64,000 nucleotides of DNA from Propionibacterium sp. (GTDB taxonomy: Bacteria; Actinomycetota; Actinomycetes; Propionibacteriales; Propionibacteriaceae): contig JALHFX010000011.1 of the NCBI GenBank assembly GCA_022837595.1, positions 1 to 64,000 of the forward strand, given 5' to 3'. Under the pieces are notes generated by a model that was given only the letters and a program-made list of their open reading frames with translations, was not told where the DNA came from and made no database searches. The position numbers were made by a program, and so were the translations under genes. Below, piece by piece: positions 53,537 to 63,379 of this stretch; within the stretch, counting starts at the first letter, position 1; the number at the start of each line of letters is the position of its first letter.

Positions 53537-54982
53537 TCACAAGTACGGAGCCGGGTTGGTGACCGACCCGTTGATCCAGACGTGGAAGTGCAGATGGCAG
53601 CCGGTCGACAGACCCGTCGTCCCGATGTAGCCGATCACCTGTCCCCGGTCGACCCACTGGCCGACGCCGACGATATAGCTGCTCATGTGGTTGTAGCCGG
53701 TACTCACCTGCTGGCCGTTGATGGTGCCGTTATCGAGGACGACCCGGTTGCCCCAACCACCGGTCGACGCTGCTGGCGATGCCTGCGTCACCGTGCCGGA
53801 CGACGCCGCATAGACCGGAGTGTTACAGGACGCGCCGATATCGAGGCCGTCATGCAGCTCGGAGTAACCGAGCACCGGGTTGGTGCGATAGCCGTAGGGC
53901 GAGGTGTAGGGGCCGTTGGCCGGGGTATAGAGCGGGAACCCGGAGCCGCTGGAGGCAGCCGGAGCTTGAGCAACCTGCTGGGCCGGAGCTTGCTGTGCCG
54001 GGGCCTGCTGCTGTTGGGCAGCGACAGCCTGCGCCGCTGCAGCGGCTTGCGCCTCTGCCGCCGCTTGCGCAGCTGCGGCGGCCCGGGCTGCTGCTGCCGC
54101 AGCCTCGGCCTCAGCGGCCTGGCGGGCATTACGTTCTTGAATCTGCTGGGTCACCGAGTCCATCTCGGCCTGCATTGAGGCATAGGCGGCACGCTCCTCA
54201 GCCAACAGCTGCGCCGCGGCAGCCTCTGCAGCCTCATTCGCGGCCACCAGCTGCGAGACCTGGCCGGCAGCGTTGTCGGCAGCCTGCTCGGCACTGCGGG
54301 TGACGCTGAGTTGGGCAGCTGCCGCCTCCCGTATGACGCGCGCGTTGTTCTCGAGGGTCGCCATCTGCGTTTGAGCGTTCTGCAGCTGCAACTGCATCTC
54401 GCTGAGGCGGTTCAACTCGCTGGAGTTCGCGTTATACAGGGTCGATGCCCACTGCACGCGCGAATTGACGCTGCCGGCATCTTGGGTATCGACGAAGAGC
54501 ATACCGATCGACAACATGCCGGTGTTTTGCTGATGGGCGGTGCGCATATCCTGCGCGGCCTTGCTCTGCTGGGCGTCGACGGCGGCGCGGCCCGACTGAA
54601 CCGCGGTCTTCGCGTCCGTGAGCTCCTGCTCGGCATTCGCCAGCTCGGCGGCCTTCTGCTGATCGACAGCTCGGGCCGCGTCGAGCTCGCTTTGCGCCTT
54701 GGCCAGCGCAGCCTGCGCGTCAGCGAGCGCCTGACGAGAACTCGCGACCTCGGCGCTGGCAGCGTCCAACGCCGAATGGTGGCTGTCGATCGCAGCGCCG
54801 GACTGCTGGATCTGGTTTTGCAGGCTGGACTGCTGATCGTCCAGCTCGTCCGCTCGGGCGGAGGTGGCGAAGGGGCTGATGCAGCCGACGACGATCAACC
54901 CCGTAAGTGCGCGTCTCAGCCAACGCGAGGGTCGAGAAGGAGTCGAATGGTTGTGGGCAGTCCTTGCAGGACTTTGAGTCAC
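53537..54982 (-). CDS. Secreted M23 peptidase with coiled coil (EnvC/RipC-like FtsEX partner)
   Basis: About 481 aa. A basic/hydrophobic N-terminal signal (RWLRRALTGLIVVGC), then two long coiled-coil regions (about 55-175 and 200-310), an Ala/Gln/Pro-rich linker, and a C-terminal LytM/M23 domain with LHDGLDIG (HxxxD zinc motif) and HLHFH. FtsEX commonly activates such coiled-coil peptidoglycan hydrolases at the division site, and the gene directly follows ftsX on the same strand. GTG 54982 is chosen because it gives a normal signal peptide and has GGGGGCTGAG ahead; the longer frame runs into ftsX. Confidence 0.85.
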   Translation of the reverse strand: MTQSPARTAHNHSTPSRPSRWLRRALTGLIVVGCISPFATSARADELDDQQSSLQNQIQQSGAAIDSHHSALDAASAEVASSRQALADAQAALAKAQSELDAARAVDQQKAAELANAEQELTDAKTAVQSGRAAVDAQQSKAAQDMRTAHQQNTGMLSIGMLFVDTQDAGSVNSRVQWASTLYNANSSELNRLSEMQLQLQNAQTQMATLENNARVIREAAAAQLSVTRSAEQAADNAAGQVSQLVAANEAAEAAAAQLLAEERAAYASMQAEMDSVTQQIQERNARQAAEAEAAAAAARAAAAAQAAAEAQAAAAAQAVAAQQQQAPAQQAPAQQVAQAPAASSGSGFPLYTPANGPYTSPYGYRTNPVLGYSELHDGLDIGASCNTPVYAASSGTVTQASPAASTGGWGNRVVLDNGTINGQQVSTGYNHMSSYIVGVGQWVDRGQVIGYIGTTGLSTGCHLHFHVWINGSVTNPAPYL

Positions 54983-55014
54983 GGCACTCAGCCCCCTGTC
55001 TGTGCGTCCAACGT

Positions 55015-55929
55015 CTAAACACGGAGATACCTCCGCGTCGTAATCAACGTGGGCAAGATAGACAGAACTACCGCGACGATTGCAACCAGCCCGACCGCCA
55101 ACCATGCGTCGGACCACGTAATCCAGGGTAAAGCCTGGATCGAGACTTTAGCGTTTCGTTCGATGAGGAACTGATAGGACGCCAACAGCGCGCTCCCGGA
55201 GAGGATCGTGCTGACGACCCCCGCGAAGAGGGCTTCTAGAACGAACGGCAGCATGATGTAGAGGTTCGAGGCACCGACCAAACGCATGATGCCGATCTCT
55301 CGACGACGGGTGAACGCGGACATCCGGATCGTGTTGCCGATCTGCAGCATCGCCGCTGCGAGCAGCAGCACAGCCATGCCCATCGTCCCCCACTTCAAGC
55401 CGTTCAAGACCGAGAAGATCGGGTCGAGTACCTCGTGCAGGTCGAGCACATTTTGCACACCTGGCAGGCTCGACGCCTCGGCCACCACCCCTTGATAGTT
55501 CTCTGGGTCGATGAGCTTCACCCGGAACGAATCCTGCATCTGATCAACCTTCAGGCTGTCGAGCAGCGGGGAGTCGGCGTAGGTGCGCTGGTAATCCTCG
55601 TAGGCCTCCTGCTTCGACTCGTAGAAGACCTCGTCCACATCGGTGTTCTGCTCGAGCCTGGTGCGAATACTGTCTCGCTGCACCTCTGTGACGTCTTGGC
55701 CGGGCTCGCAGTTACCCGACTGGCTGGTGCCGGCCGAATCCTTGGTGCACAAGAAGACCGAGATCTCGATCTTGTCGTACCAGCGGCCCTTGACCCGATC
55801 GACTTCCTGGAAGGTCATCACCGACAAGCCGAACAGTGTCAGCGAAACAGTCATGGTTACGATGACAGCGACGGTCATGGACGCATTGCGTTTCAGACCC
55901 GACCATGTCTCGCGGAAGGTATGTCGCAT
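55015..55929 (-). CDS. ftsX: Cell division ABC transporter permease FtsX
   Basis: 304 aa: short cytoplasmic start MRHTFRETWSGLKRNASM, TM1, a large extracytoplasmic domain (about 50-180) and three C-terminal helices with SAFTRRREIGIMRLVGAS and a RRYLRV end, as in all FtsX proteins. Works with FtsE to control cell-wall hydrolases. Follows ftsE with a 34-base gap. Confidence 0.94.
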   Translation of the reverse strand: MRHTFRETWSGLKRNASMTVAVIVTMTVSLTLFGLSVMTFQEVDRVKGRWYDKIEISVFLCTKDSAGTSQSGNCEPGQDVTEVQRDSIRTRLEQNTDVDEVFYESKQEAYEDYQRTYADSPLLDSLKVDQMQDSFRVKLIDPENYQGVVAEASSLPGVQNVLDLHEVLDPIFSVLNGLKWGTMGMAVLLLAAAMLQIGNTIRMSAFTRRREIGIMRLVGASNLYIMLPFVLEALFAGVVSTILSGSALLASYQFLIERNAKVSIQALPWITWSDAWLAVGLVAIVAVVLSILPTLITTRRYLRV

Positions 55930-55963
55930 ATTTCAGTGCTCTCCTAGCAAGGGGGCCAGCCGC

Positions 55964-56650
55964 TCAGGCCGTGCCGTAGACGCCGCGCGCCTGGTCGCGC
56001 ACCAGGTTGCCCTGGTCGAGTTCGAGAACCCGTTTGCGCATTTGATCGACGATGGTCTGGTCGTGGGTGGCCATGATGACCGTGGTGTCACGCTTGTTGA
56101 TGCGATCGAGCAGTTTCATGATGCCCACGCTGGTTTGCGGGTCGAGGTTGCCCGTGGGTTCGTCGGCGATCAGGATCTTCGGACCATTGGCGATCGCTCG
56201 CGCGATAGCGACACGCTGCTGCTCGCCGCCGGACAGTTCTTCGGGCTGGCGGTCCTCCTTGCCCGACAACCCCACCAGGTCGATGGTCTCGGGCACCAGC
56301 TGGCGGATCTGCGAAGTTGGGCGTCCGAGCACCTGCAGACCGAAAGCCACATTCTCGTAGACGGTCTTACCCGGCAGGAGCCGGAAGTCTTGGAAGACAG
56401 TGCCGATCTGGCGGCGCAGCGCCGGGACCTTCCACTGATGCATATGAACCAGATCTTTGCCGAGGACGAAGATCTTGCCGGAGGTCGGCCGGTACTCGCG
56501 CAGGATCAGCCGCAGGAAAGTCGATTTGCCAGAGCCGGAGGTACCGACGAGGAAGACGAACTCCCCCTTGTCGATCTGCAGGCTGATATGCCTCAGCGCA
56601 GGCTTGGTCTGGCCTGAATAGGTCTTCGAGACATCCTCGAATGTGATCAC
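55964..56650 (-). CDS. ftsE: Cell division ATP-binding protein FtsE
   Basis: 228 aa ABC ATPase: VITFEDVSKTYSG start, Walker A GTSGSGKS, FQDFRLLPGKTVYENV (the FtsE-type Q-loop region), signature LSGGEQQRVAIARA, Walker B LIADEPTGNLDP. GTG 56650 gives the expected start next to VITFEDV; a TTG at 56674 would add eight residues. Pairs with FtsX. Confidence 0.93.
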   Translation of the reverse strand: MITFEDVSKTYSGQTKPALRHISLQIDKGEFVFLVGTSGSGKSTFLRLILREYRPTSGKIFVLGKDLVHMHQWKVPALRRQIGTVFQDFRLLPGKTVYENVAFGLQVLGRPTSQIRQLVPETIDLVGLSGKEDRQPEELSGGEQQRVAIARAIANGPKILIADEPTGNLDPQTSVGIMKLLDRINKRDTTVIMATHDQTIVDQMRKRVLELDQGNLVRDQARGVYGTA

Positions 56651-56856
56651 GTGACCGTCCTGTTCGTCTTCCAACGCGCGAGGAATCTCCCCGGGGCGGA
56701 GCCTTAGGGCGGGTTCCTGAGAAACTCTCAGCCCACCTCATGAGTGTAAACCGTTATCTTTGGTGATCAACTCGCCACGCTGGACGATGCCGTAGTCGAT
56801 CGTTGTCTCTCATTCGATTCGGCCTCGGCTGATTCAGTGTCAGCCGATCGGGTGGC

Positions 56857-56924
56857 GGGTGGCGGCTTGATCCCGGGTGGCGGCTTGATCCGGCGAGCGC
56901 TCGATCAGGCGAGGGCTCGATCAG
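56857..56924. repeat. Short tandem repeats beside the prfB stop codon
   Basis: Two 18-bp units GGGTGGCGGCTTGATCC(C/G) (56857-56892), then two 16-bp units GCGAG(C/G)GCTCGATCAG (56893-56924). The second pair reaches the prfB stop codon. Probably slippage products with no clear role. Confidence 0.8.
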
Positions 56925-58030
56925 GCGACGGCTTCTTCTTGACGACGCCAGCGGATGCCGGCATCGATGAACGCATCGATCTCACCGTCGAAGACCCCAT
57001 CGGTGTTGCCGGTCTCGTAGTTTGTGCGCAGGTCCTTGACCATCTGGTAGGGGTGCAGCACGTAGCTGCGCATCTGCGAGCCCCACGAATTGCCGTCGGA
57101 CTTCAACGCATTCATCTCGGCCTCGCGGTCTTGCCGGGCCTTCTCGAGCAGCCTGGCCTGCAGGACGCGTAGCGCGGCGGCCCTGTTCTGGATCTGGCTC
57201 TTCTCGTTCTGGCAGCTGACCACCAGACCCGTCGGCAGGTGGGTGATTCGAACCGCCGAGTCGGTGGTGTTCACCGACTGGCCGCCCGGCCCTGAGCTGC
57301 GGAAGACGTCGATGCGGATGTCGGCTTCGGGAATGTCGATGTGGTCGGTCTCCTCCACGACCGGCAAGACCTCGACACCGGCGAAGCTGGTCTGGCGGCG
57401 GCCTTGGTTATCGAACGGGCTGATCCGCACCAGGCGGTGGGTGCCTTGCTCGACCGATAGCGTCCCGTAGGCGTAGGGGGACTTCACGGTGAAGGTGGCT
57501 GACTTGATGCCCGCCTCCTCGGCGTAGCTGACGTCGTAGACCTCGACACCGTAGCCGTGACGCTCGGCCCAGCGCTCGTACATGCGAAGCAGCATCGCAG
57601 CGAAATCTGCGGCGTCCACGCCGCCGGCCTCAGAACGGATCGTGACCAGTGCATCGCGCTCGTCGTACTCACCGCTCAGCAGGGTGCGCACCTCGAGGGC
57701 GTCGATCTCGGACTTCAACGCGTTCACATCGTGCTCGGCCTCGGCCACGCTGTCGGCGTCGCCTTCTTCATCGGCGAGTTCGAGCAGCACTTGTACATCG
57801 TCCAGGCGCTGACGAAGGTTTTCGACGCGCTCGACGTCGCCTTGCAGTCGGGAGAGCCGGCTGGTGACCAGTTGGGCGTTTGCTTGGTCGCTCCACAAGT
57901 CGGGGGCCGCAGCCTCTTCCTCCAGTTTTGCGATCTCGATCTTCTTGGATTCGGGGTCGACAACGGCCTCGATCGAGGTCAACGACCGATCGAGGTCATG
58001 AATGATGTCCGGAAGATCTGAAACTGCCAC
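56921..58030 (-). CDS. prfB: Peptide chain release factor 2
   Basis: 369 aa. Recognises UGA/UAA stop codons: SPF anticodon-like motif in VRISPFDNQGRRQ, and GGQ catalytic motif in SSGPGGQSVNTTDSAV. N-terminal helical domain and HRLVRISP all in place. There is no in-frame stop or slip site near codon 25, so no programmed frameshift, as usual for actinobacteria. Starts ATG 58030, divergent from yqeY. Confidence 0.96.
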   Translation of the reverse strand: MAVSDLPDIIHDLDRSLTSIEAVVDPESKKIEIAKLEEEAAAPDLWSDQANAQLVTSRLSRLQGDVERVENLRQRLDDVQVLLELADEEGDADSVAEAEHDVNALKSEIDALEVRTLLSGEYDERDALVTIRSEAGGVDAADFAAMLLRMYERWAERHGYGVEVYDVSYAEEAGIKSATFTVKSPYAYGTLSVEQGTHRLVRISPFDNQGRRQTSFAGVEVLPVVEETDHIDIPEADIRIDVFRSSGPGGQSVNTTDSAVRITHLPTGLVVSCQNEKSQIQNRAAALRVLQARLLEKARQDREAEMNALKSDGNSWGSQMRSYVLHPYQMVKDLRTNYETGNTDGVFDGEIDAFIDAGIRWRRQEEAVA

Positions 58031-58134
58031 AAATCGGAAGTCTACCTTCTGTGCCTGGACCGGCCCAGCATCGCCCCGGGTGTCGGTTGTGCCCGTGAGA
58101 GAATGGACACCGAATCCGTTCTGAGGAGTGAGCT

Positions 58135-58605
58135 GTGGGTGAGATCAAGAACCGTCTGCGCCAGGATCTGACGGCCGCGATGAAACAGCAGGACGACTTC
58201 GCGAAGTCGACGATCCGGATGGCGCTCGGCGCTATTCAGTACGCCGAAGTCGCCGGGGACCAAGCCCGCGAGCTCAGCGATGCCGAAGAGATCAAGATCA
58301 TCACCAAGGAGCAGCGCAGCCGCGCCGAATCCGCCCAGACGTATGCGGAGGCCGGACGTCCCGAACTCGCCGCCAAGGAAAGTGCCGAGGCTGATTTTCT
58401 CGCTCGCTACCTGCCGCAACCCCTCACCGACGATGAGCTCGCCGCAATCGTGGACGCGCAAGTAGCCGCCACCGAAGCCGAATTAGGGGCCAAGCCGACG
58501 ATGCGCCAGATGGGCGCGATCGTGAAGGCCGTCAACGAGAAAGTGGCCGGACGCGCGGACGGCAAGACCGTCGCCGGTTTGGTGAAGGCGCGTATCAGCG
58601 GCTGA
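58135..58605 (+). CDS. GatB/YqeY domain protein
   Basis: 156 aa helical protein with the complete YqeY domain: RTI-like STIRMALGAIQYAEV, RAESAQTYAEAGRPELAAKE, E-rich ADFLARYLPQPLTDDEL and ending GRADGKTVAGLVKARI. GTG start preceded by AGGAGTGAG. Family related to the tail domain of GatB that binds tRNA; role of the stand-alone form is not settled. Divergent to prfB with a 104-base promoter gap. Confidence 0.9.
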   Translation: MGEIKNRLRQDLTAAMKQQDDFAKSTIRMALGAIQYAEVAGDQARELSDAEEIKIITKEQRSRAESAQTYAEAGRPELAAKESAEADFLARYLPQPLTDDELAAIVDAQVAATEAELGAKPTMRQMGAIVKAVNEKVAGRADGKTVAGLVKARISG

Positions 58606-59460
58606 TGCTGCGGCTCACGCTCGTCCGCGGTTCGCGCTCGTCCGCGGCTCAAGCGGGCGCTGCCACAGCTGCAAGCCCGGGCACCCGCTACCGAAGACCC
58701 CGCCATCCCAACACCAGCTACCGAAAGACACAGCGACTACCGAACGTTCGGTAGCGTCCGCGACCATCGGTAGCCGCTGTGTACGGGACGAGACACTCCG
58801 GTAGCCGCTGCACGAGACGCCGTACATTTCGGAAGCCGCTACCGAAGCTCGCAACCGCGGCAGATACTCGTCCGCGGCTCAAGCCGGCGCTGCCGCCACC
58901 GAAGACCCCGCCATTCCAACACCAGCTACCAAAAATCCCCGTCGTCCCCACGGCAGCTACCGATAGTCGCAGCGGCTACCGAAAACCCCAGCCATCTCCA
59001 CAACGGCTACCGGTAGTTGCAGCGGCTACCGAACGTTCGGTAGCGTCCGCGACTATCGGTAGCCGCTGTGTACGGGACCGGACATTTCGGTAGCCGCTGG
59101 ACGAAACCCCGTACATTTCGGAAGCCGCCGCAACTATCGGTAGCCGCTGCGTACGGGACCGGACATTTCGGTAGCCGCTGGACGAAACCCCGCGCATTTC
59201 GGAAGCCGCTGCGACTATCGGTAGCCGCTGTGTACGGGACCGCGCATTTCGGTAGCCGCTGCCCCGAACCCCGAACATTTCGGTAGCCGCGGGACGAAGC
59301 CCCGCCGACCACGGCACCTCGAACGCGGGCGAACCTGTAAACCAGCGGGAAACTCCTGCAAGACCCTTCACCCGATCACGACCACATGGGATAATTGACA
59401 GTTAAACCGCCGGAAATCCCGTGACCTAACCCGATCCGCCCAGCGACGAAAGGTCCAGAC
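58606..59460. repeat. Dense array of palindromic CGGTAGCCGCTG repeats (family B)
   Basis: About 600 bases made largely of CGGCTACCGA and its complement TCGGTAGCCG, with the perfect 18-bp palindrome CTACCGAACGTTCGGTAG at 58737-58754 and 59026-59043. Left-arm copies precede and right-arm copies (TTTCGGTAGCCGCTG, TTTCGGAAGCCGC) follow each palindrome, so large nested hairpins are possible. 59070-59290 holds five right-arm units in near-tandem (about 60-bp spacing). A separate 15-bp tandem (GCTCGTCCGCGG) is at about 58618-58650. No gene; frames across it are repeat translations. Confidence 0.88.
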
Positions 59461-59477
59461 ACTAGGAGTAGCACTGG

Positions 59478-60971
59478 ATGGACCCCAACGCCACAGATGT
59501 CGAGTTCACGGAGGAACCACTACAGCCAACACCAGCGCCTTCCTCTGAGCGCCCTCCGAAGCACTGGTATCGTCCGGCCAACCTGCTGCGATGGACGGTC
59601 GCTTTGGCCGGGGTGATTTGCGCGATCGTCGTCTCCCCTGCCGTGCAGATGGCCGGACAGAGCGGCAACACCGATCCCGCAGCATTGTGGGGGCTGATGC
59701 CGATCGGCCTCTACGCAATTCTCGCGATCTCCGGCATGGGTATCCTCCCGTCGATGCTGGTTGCGCTCGCCGCCTGCCTGATGCTTGCAGCGCCGACCTT
59801 GGGCGAAATCGGCCGACTGTTGGTGCAGTCGACCACGAATCAGGTCACCGTCATCGGCTTGATCATCGTGCTCGGCGCCGGAGTCGGAGGCGTGCTGCGC
59901 GAGTCGGGCGTCGCCCAGGTGATCGTTGCTGCAGTACTGCACCTTTTTAGACACCGAGGACGACGCGCCATCGCCGCCGGCATCGTTTTCGCCTGTCTGG
60001 TGCTGGTCTTCGCGTTGGGCACGATCAACGGCGGACTGGCGATCGCCGCCCCACTACTGATTCCGGTCGCCGCCCGCCTCGGTTATACCCGCAGCACCAC
60101 CGCAGTGCTGCTTTTCGTCGGTGGCTGCGCCGGACTCGCGATTGCACCATTCGCGGGAGCCAATGTCGCGATCATGCAGGCCGCCGGCGTCGGCTACGGC
60201 ACCTATCTATTGTTCGGCGGCGGGCCGCTGGCTTTAGTCACCATCATCGTCGGGTTGTTGTGGACTCCGGTCGTCCAGCGGCACACTGCCAAATCCGGAG
60301 ACTTCTACACCGACGAAGAAGCCGCGGACACCAGTACCCCGATCACTACTCCGATGCGCAAAGCGGCAATCGTCTTCGCGGTGGTCCTCGCGCTGCTGGT
60401 CGTCTTCGCCATCGTGACGGCCATCGGATTCGTCTTCCCGCTCTTCGCCCTGCCGATTCTCGCCGTCGCCACCGGGCTGGCCGTAAGGATGCCCATCGGT
60501 ACCTGGTTCATCGCGGTGGGCCGGGGCATGCGCAGCATGCTCGGGATCTTCGTCCTGTTCTGGCTGCTGTCCATACTCTTCTTGATCATCGACAGCCTGC
60601 ACCCCTTCGACACCCTGCTCTACCTGCTCGGCCCGCAGCTCGAAGCCAGCTCCCCGTTCATCTTCAGCCTGGTCGTGGCCTTCGTCGGCTGGGTCGCCGT
60701 CCCCGGCGCGACCGCAGCGCAAGTGGTGCTGCTCGACCGCGTCTTCGGCCCGATGGCCGTCCAGATCGGCGTGAGCCCCGCATCATGGGTAGTCGTACTG
60801 CTCTTTGCAGCCAAGGCCGACACCTACGGCCCGTTCCCGAACCCGAATATGTTCACCGCGATGGGTCTGGCGCATTCGACGAATCTTCGTGCGATGCTTC
60901 TGACCGGCTGGACGCTGCTGATACCGGCCATCCTGGTCTACACCGGGATTCTGTTCTTCGAGAACCTCTAA
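59478..60971 (+). CDS. Membrane transporter of the ion-transporter superfamily (GntP/NhaC-like)
   Basis: 497 aa, about 12 membrane helices after a 30-residue soluble N-terminus. GTINGGLAIAAPLLIPVAARLG, NVAIMQAAGVGYG and the re-entrant-like GWVAVPGATAAQVVLLDRVFG resemble anion or Na+-coupled carriers of the IT superfamily (gluconate, dicarboxylate, NhaC-type). Substrate not assignable. ATG 59478 has AGGAG 9 bases upstream. It converges with rmlCD with 13 bases between the stops. Confidence 0.6.
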   Translation: MDPNATDVEFTEEPLQPTPAPSSERPPKHWYRPANLLRWTVALAGVICAIVVSPAVQMAGQSGNTDPAALWGLMPIGLYAILAISGMGILPSMLVALAACLMLAAPTLGEIGRLLVQSTTNQVTVIGLIIVLGAGVGGVLRESGVAQVIVAAVLHLFRHRGRRAIAAGIVFACLVLVFALGTINGGLAIAAPLLIPVAARLGYTRSTTAVLLFVGGCAGLAIAPFAGANVAIMQAAGVGYGTYLLFGGGPLALVTIIVGLLWTPVVQRHTAKSGDFYTDEEAADTSTPITTPMRKAAIVFAVVLALLVVFAIVTAIGFVFPLFALPILAVATGLAVRMPIGTWFIAVGRGMRSMLGIFVLFWLLSILFLIIDSLHPFDTLLYLLGPQLEASSPFIFSLVVAFVGWVAVPGATAAQVVLLDRVFGPMAVQIGVSPASWVVVLLFAAKADTYGPFPNPNMFTAMGLAHSTNLRAMLLTGWTLLIPAILVYTGILFFENL

Positions 60972-60984
60972 CCCGACTCCGCAA

Positions 60985-62373
60985 TCAACGAACGCCGAGA
61001 TATTCGCGAAGTGCTTCACCGGCGTCGCGCGGCACGAACCCAGCAGCTTTGATCTTGTCGAGCACCAGTGCGCTGTGAACCGGACGCGGAGCCACGAGCT
61101 TGCCCGCCGCGAACTGTGCGGTGCTCTGGGCACTCACGTCATCGCGGTCACGACCGCAAAGCGCGAAGACCTCGCGCGCGATCTCGAACCACGAAGTGAC
61201 CGGCCCGTCATTTGTCAGGTTAAAAGTGCCCGACGGCGGGCGTGTGGCCAGCAGATGTGCGACACCTGCCGCAAGGTCGGACGCGAAGGTCAGCCGCCCG
61301 AATTGATCGTCCACCACCTGGGGTTTCGCTCCCCCAGCGGCCAACGACGCCATCGTCCGCACAAAGTTCTTGCCCTCACCGACCACCCAGCTCGTCCGGA
61401 CGATGAAGTGATCCGGCAGCGTCATCACCAGCGCATCACCAGCGGCCTTGGTTGCACCGTAGACACCCAGCGGGCTGAACGGCTCGTCCTCGGTATGGGA
61501 TTCGGCCCTGCCGTCAAAGACATAGTCGCTGGAGATCTGCACGAAGGTCATCCGGTTCGACGCGGCAACCTCGACGAGATTGCGGACCGCCTCGACGTTG
61601 ACCGCCCAGGCATTACGCCGGCCCTCGTCGGTTTCGGCGGCATCGACCGCCGTCCACGCAGCCGCGTTGATGAGCGTCCCGACGCCTTGCCAGTCGAACG
61701 CACGAACCGCATCACGGTCGGTGATCTCCAAGGCGGCGTGGTCGAGCGCGACCGCATCAGGCAAAACCTCCTGAAGGGCCCGCCCCAACTGGCCGCCCGC
61801 ACCCACGATCACCGTTCCGCGTGGCCGCATTGGGACCACGTCCGCTAGCCGGGGGTGCCCCAGATCGGCCTCGGACACGATTGCCTGCGACAACCCGATC
61901 GGCCATTCGATGCCGACCGTCTCGTCGGCGAGATTGAGGTAGGTGTACGAGGCGCGTGCCTGCGGCGACCAATGATCGTTAACCAAATAGGCATACGCAG
62001 TATCGGCTTCGAGAGCCTGATAGCCGTTCGCTACCCCGCGTGGCACGAATACCGCCTTGTCAGGACCCATCTCGAGAGTGAACGACGTGCCGAAGCTCTC
62101 CCCCGGCCGAAGGTCGACCCAGGCACCGAAGATGCGGCCCTTTGCGAGGCTGACGAGCTTGTCCCACGGTTCTGCGTGCAGACCACGCGTCACCCCGGCC
62201 TCGGCGTTGAACGACATATTCTGCTGCACCGGCAAAAAATCGGGCAGCCCGAGCTCGAGCATCTTGGCTCGCTGCCAATTCTCTTTGAACCAGCCGCGGC
62301 TGTCGCCGTGCAGCGGCAGATCGATGACGAGTAGTCCCGGAATAGCGGTCTGCTGAACAGTCAGTACACTCAT
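60985..62373 (-). CDS. Fused dTDP-4-dehydrorhamnose 3,5-epimerase and reductase (RmlC-RmlD)
   Basis: 462 aa bifunctional protein. Residues 1-190 are RmlC-like (LLVIDLPLHGDSRGWFKENW, RGLHAEPWDKLVSL with the catalytic His, FVPRGVANGYQAL). Residues about 193-462 are RmlD-like (VIVGAGGQLGRALQEV, SSDYVFDG, YGATKAAGD with the Tyr-Lys pair). The two steps convert dTDP-4-keto-6-deoxyglucose to dTDP-L-rhamnose. The fusion is known in some actinobacteria. Start 62373 lies four bases after the rmlB stop, so same operon. Confidence 0.9.
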   Translation of the reverse strand: MSVLTVQQTAIPGLLVIDLPLHGDSRGWFKENWQRAKMLELGLPDFLPVQQNMSFNAEAGVTRGLHAEPWDKLVSLAKGRIFGAWVDLRPGESFGTSFTLEMGPDKAVFVPRGVANGYQALEADTAYAYLVNDHWSPQARASYTYLNLADETVGIEWPIGLSQAIVSEADLGHPRLADVVPMRPRGTVIVGAGGQLGRALQEVLPDAVALDHAALEITDRDAVRAFDWQGVGTLINAAAWTAVDAAETDEGRRNAWAVNVEAVRNLVEVAASNRMTFVQISSDYVFDGRAESHTEDEPFSPLGVYGATKAAGDALVMTLPDHFIVRTSWVVGEGKNFVRTMASLAAGGAKPQVVDDQFGRLTFASDLAAGVAHLLATRPPSGTFNLTNDGPVTSWFEIAREVFALCGRDRDDVSAQSTAQFAAGKLVAPRPVHSALVLDKIKAAGFVPRDAGEALREYLGVR

Positions 62374-62377
62374 GCGC

Positions 62378-63379
62378 TCAGTGCCCGGCCTTCGCGTACT
62401 TCGCCTCGGTGGCGGCCTTCATCGGACGCCACCAATCCTCATTCGCCCGGTACCAGTCGATCGTCGCTGCGAGGCCGTCCTCGAACGACGTGTACTGCGG
62501 GGCCCAACCGATTTCAGTTCGCAAACGGGTCGCGTCAATCGCATAACGCATATCGTGGCCGGGACGATCCATCACATGGTCGTAGGCATCTGCAGGCTGA
62601 CCCATCAGCGTCAGAATCGCTTCGATCACCGACTTGTTGTCTTTCTCGCCGTCGGCCCCGATCAAATAAGTCTCGCCGATAGCGCCGCGCTCGATGATCG
62701 CGAGCACCGCGGAATTATGGTCGTCCACGTGAATCCAGTCGCGGACGTTCAATCCGGCGCCGTAGAGCTTGGGGCGCTGCCCATCGATCACATTGGTGAT
62801 CTGACGGGGAATGAACTTCTCGACATGCTGGAAAGGACCATAATTGTTTGAACAATTACTGATGGTGGCTTGCACACCGAAGCTGCGCACCCAGGCCCGC
62901 ACCATCAGATCCGAACCCGCCTTCGTGGACGAATAGGGCGAACTCGGATTGTACGGGGTGGTCTCGCGGAACTTCTCCGGGTCGTCCAATTCGAGGTCGC
63001 CATACACCTCGTCGGTAGAAATATGGTGAAAGCGCACCTCATGGCGTCGCACTGCCTCAAGCAAGGTGAAAGTGCCCACCAGATTCGTCTGAACGAACGG
63101 GGACGGATCCTCGAGCGAATTATCGTTGTGCGACTCGGCAGCGAAGTGGACGACCACGTCCGCAGTCTTCACCAGTGAGTCGACCAGGGGGGCATCGCAG
63201 ATATCACCAGCCACGACCGTCACCCGATCGGCGGGCAGGTCGGCGAGAGACTCTCTGCGTCCGGCATAGGTGAACTTATCGAGCACCACGACCTCGGCAT
63301 CGCTGTGAGCCAGAAGGTGCCGCACGAAGTTGACGCCGATGAACCCGGCACCGCCAGTGACGAGGTAGTTGATGGACAT
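62378..63379 (-). CDS. rmlB: dTDP-glucose 4,6-dehydratase
   Basis: 333 aa extended SDR. TGGAGFIGVNFVRH, AAESHNDNSLEDP, HISTDEVYGDLE (Thr-Asp-Glu catalytic set) and YSSTKAGSDLM (Tyr-Lys). Second step of dTDP-rhamnose synthesis. Divergent from rmlA with about 120 bases between, probably a shared promoter region. Confidence 0.95.
   Translation of the reverse strand: MSINYLVTGGAGFIGVNFVRHLLAHSDAEVVVLDKFTYAGRRESLADLPADRVTVVAGDICDAPLVDSLVKTADVVVHFAAESHNDNSLEDPSPFVQTNLVGTFTLLEAVRRHEVRFHHISTDEVYGDLELDDPEKFRETTPYNPSSPYSSTKAGSDLMVRAWVRSFGVQATISNCSNNYGPFQHVEKFIPRQITNVIDGQRPKLYGAGLNVRDWIHVDDHNSAVLAIIERGAIGETYLIGADGEKDNKSVIEAILTLMGQPADAYDHVMDRPGHDMRYAIDATRLRTEIGWAPQYTSFEDGLAATIDWYRANEDWWRPMKAATEAKYAKAGH

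Noticed and set aside
56921..58030. Programmed +1 frameshift in prfB
   Set aside because: The reading frame is continuous, with no early TGA or slip site.
59395..59400. Sigma-type promoter with TTGACA ahead of the 59.5-kb transporter
   Set aside because: No acceptable -10 box at 16-18 bases spacing, so a single hexamer is not enough.
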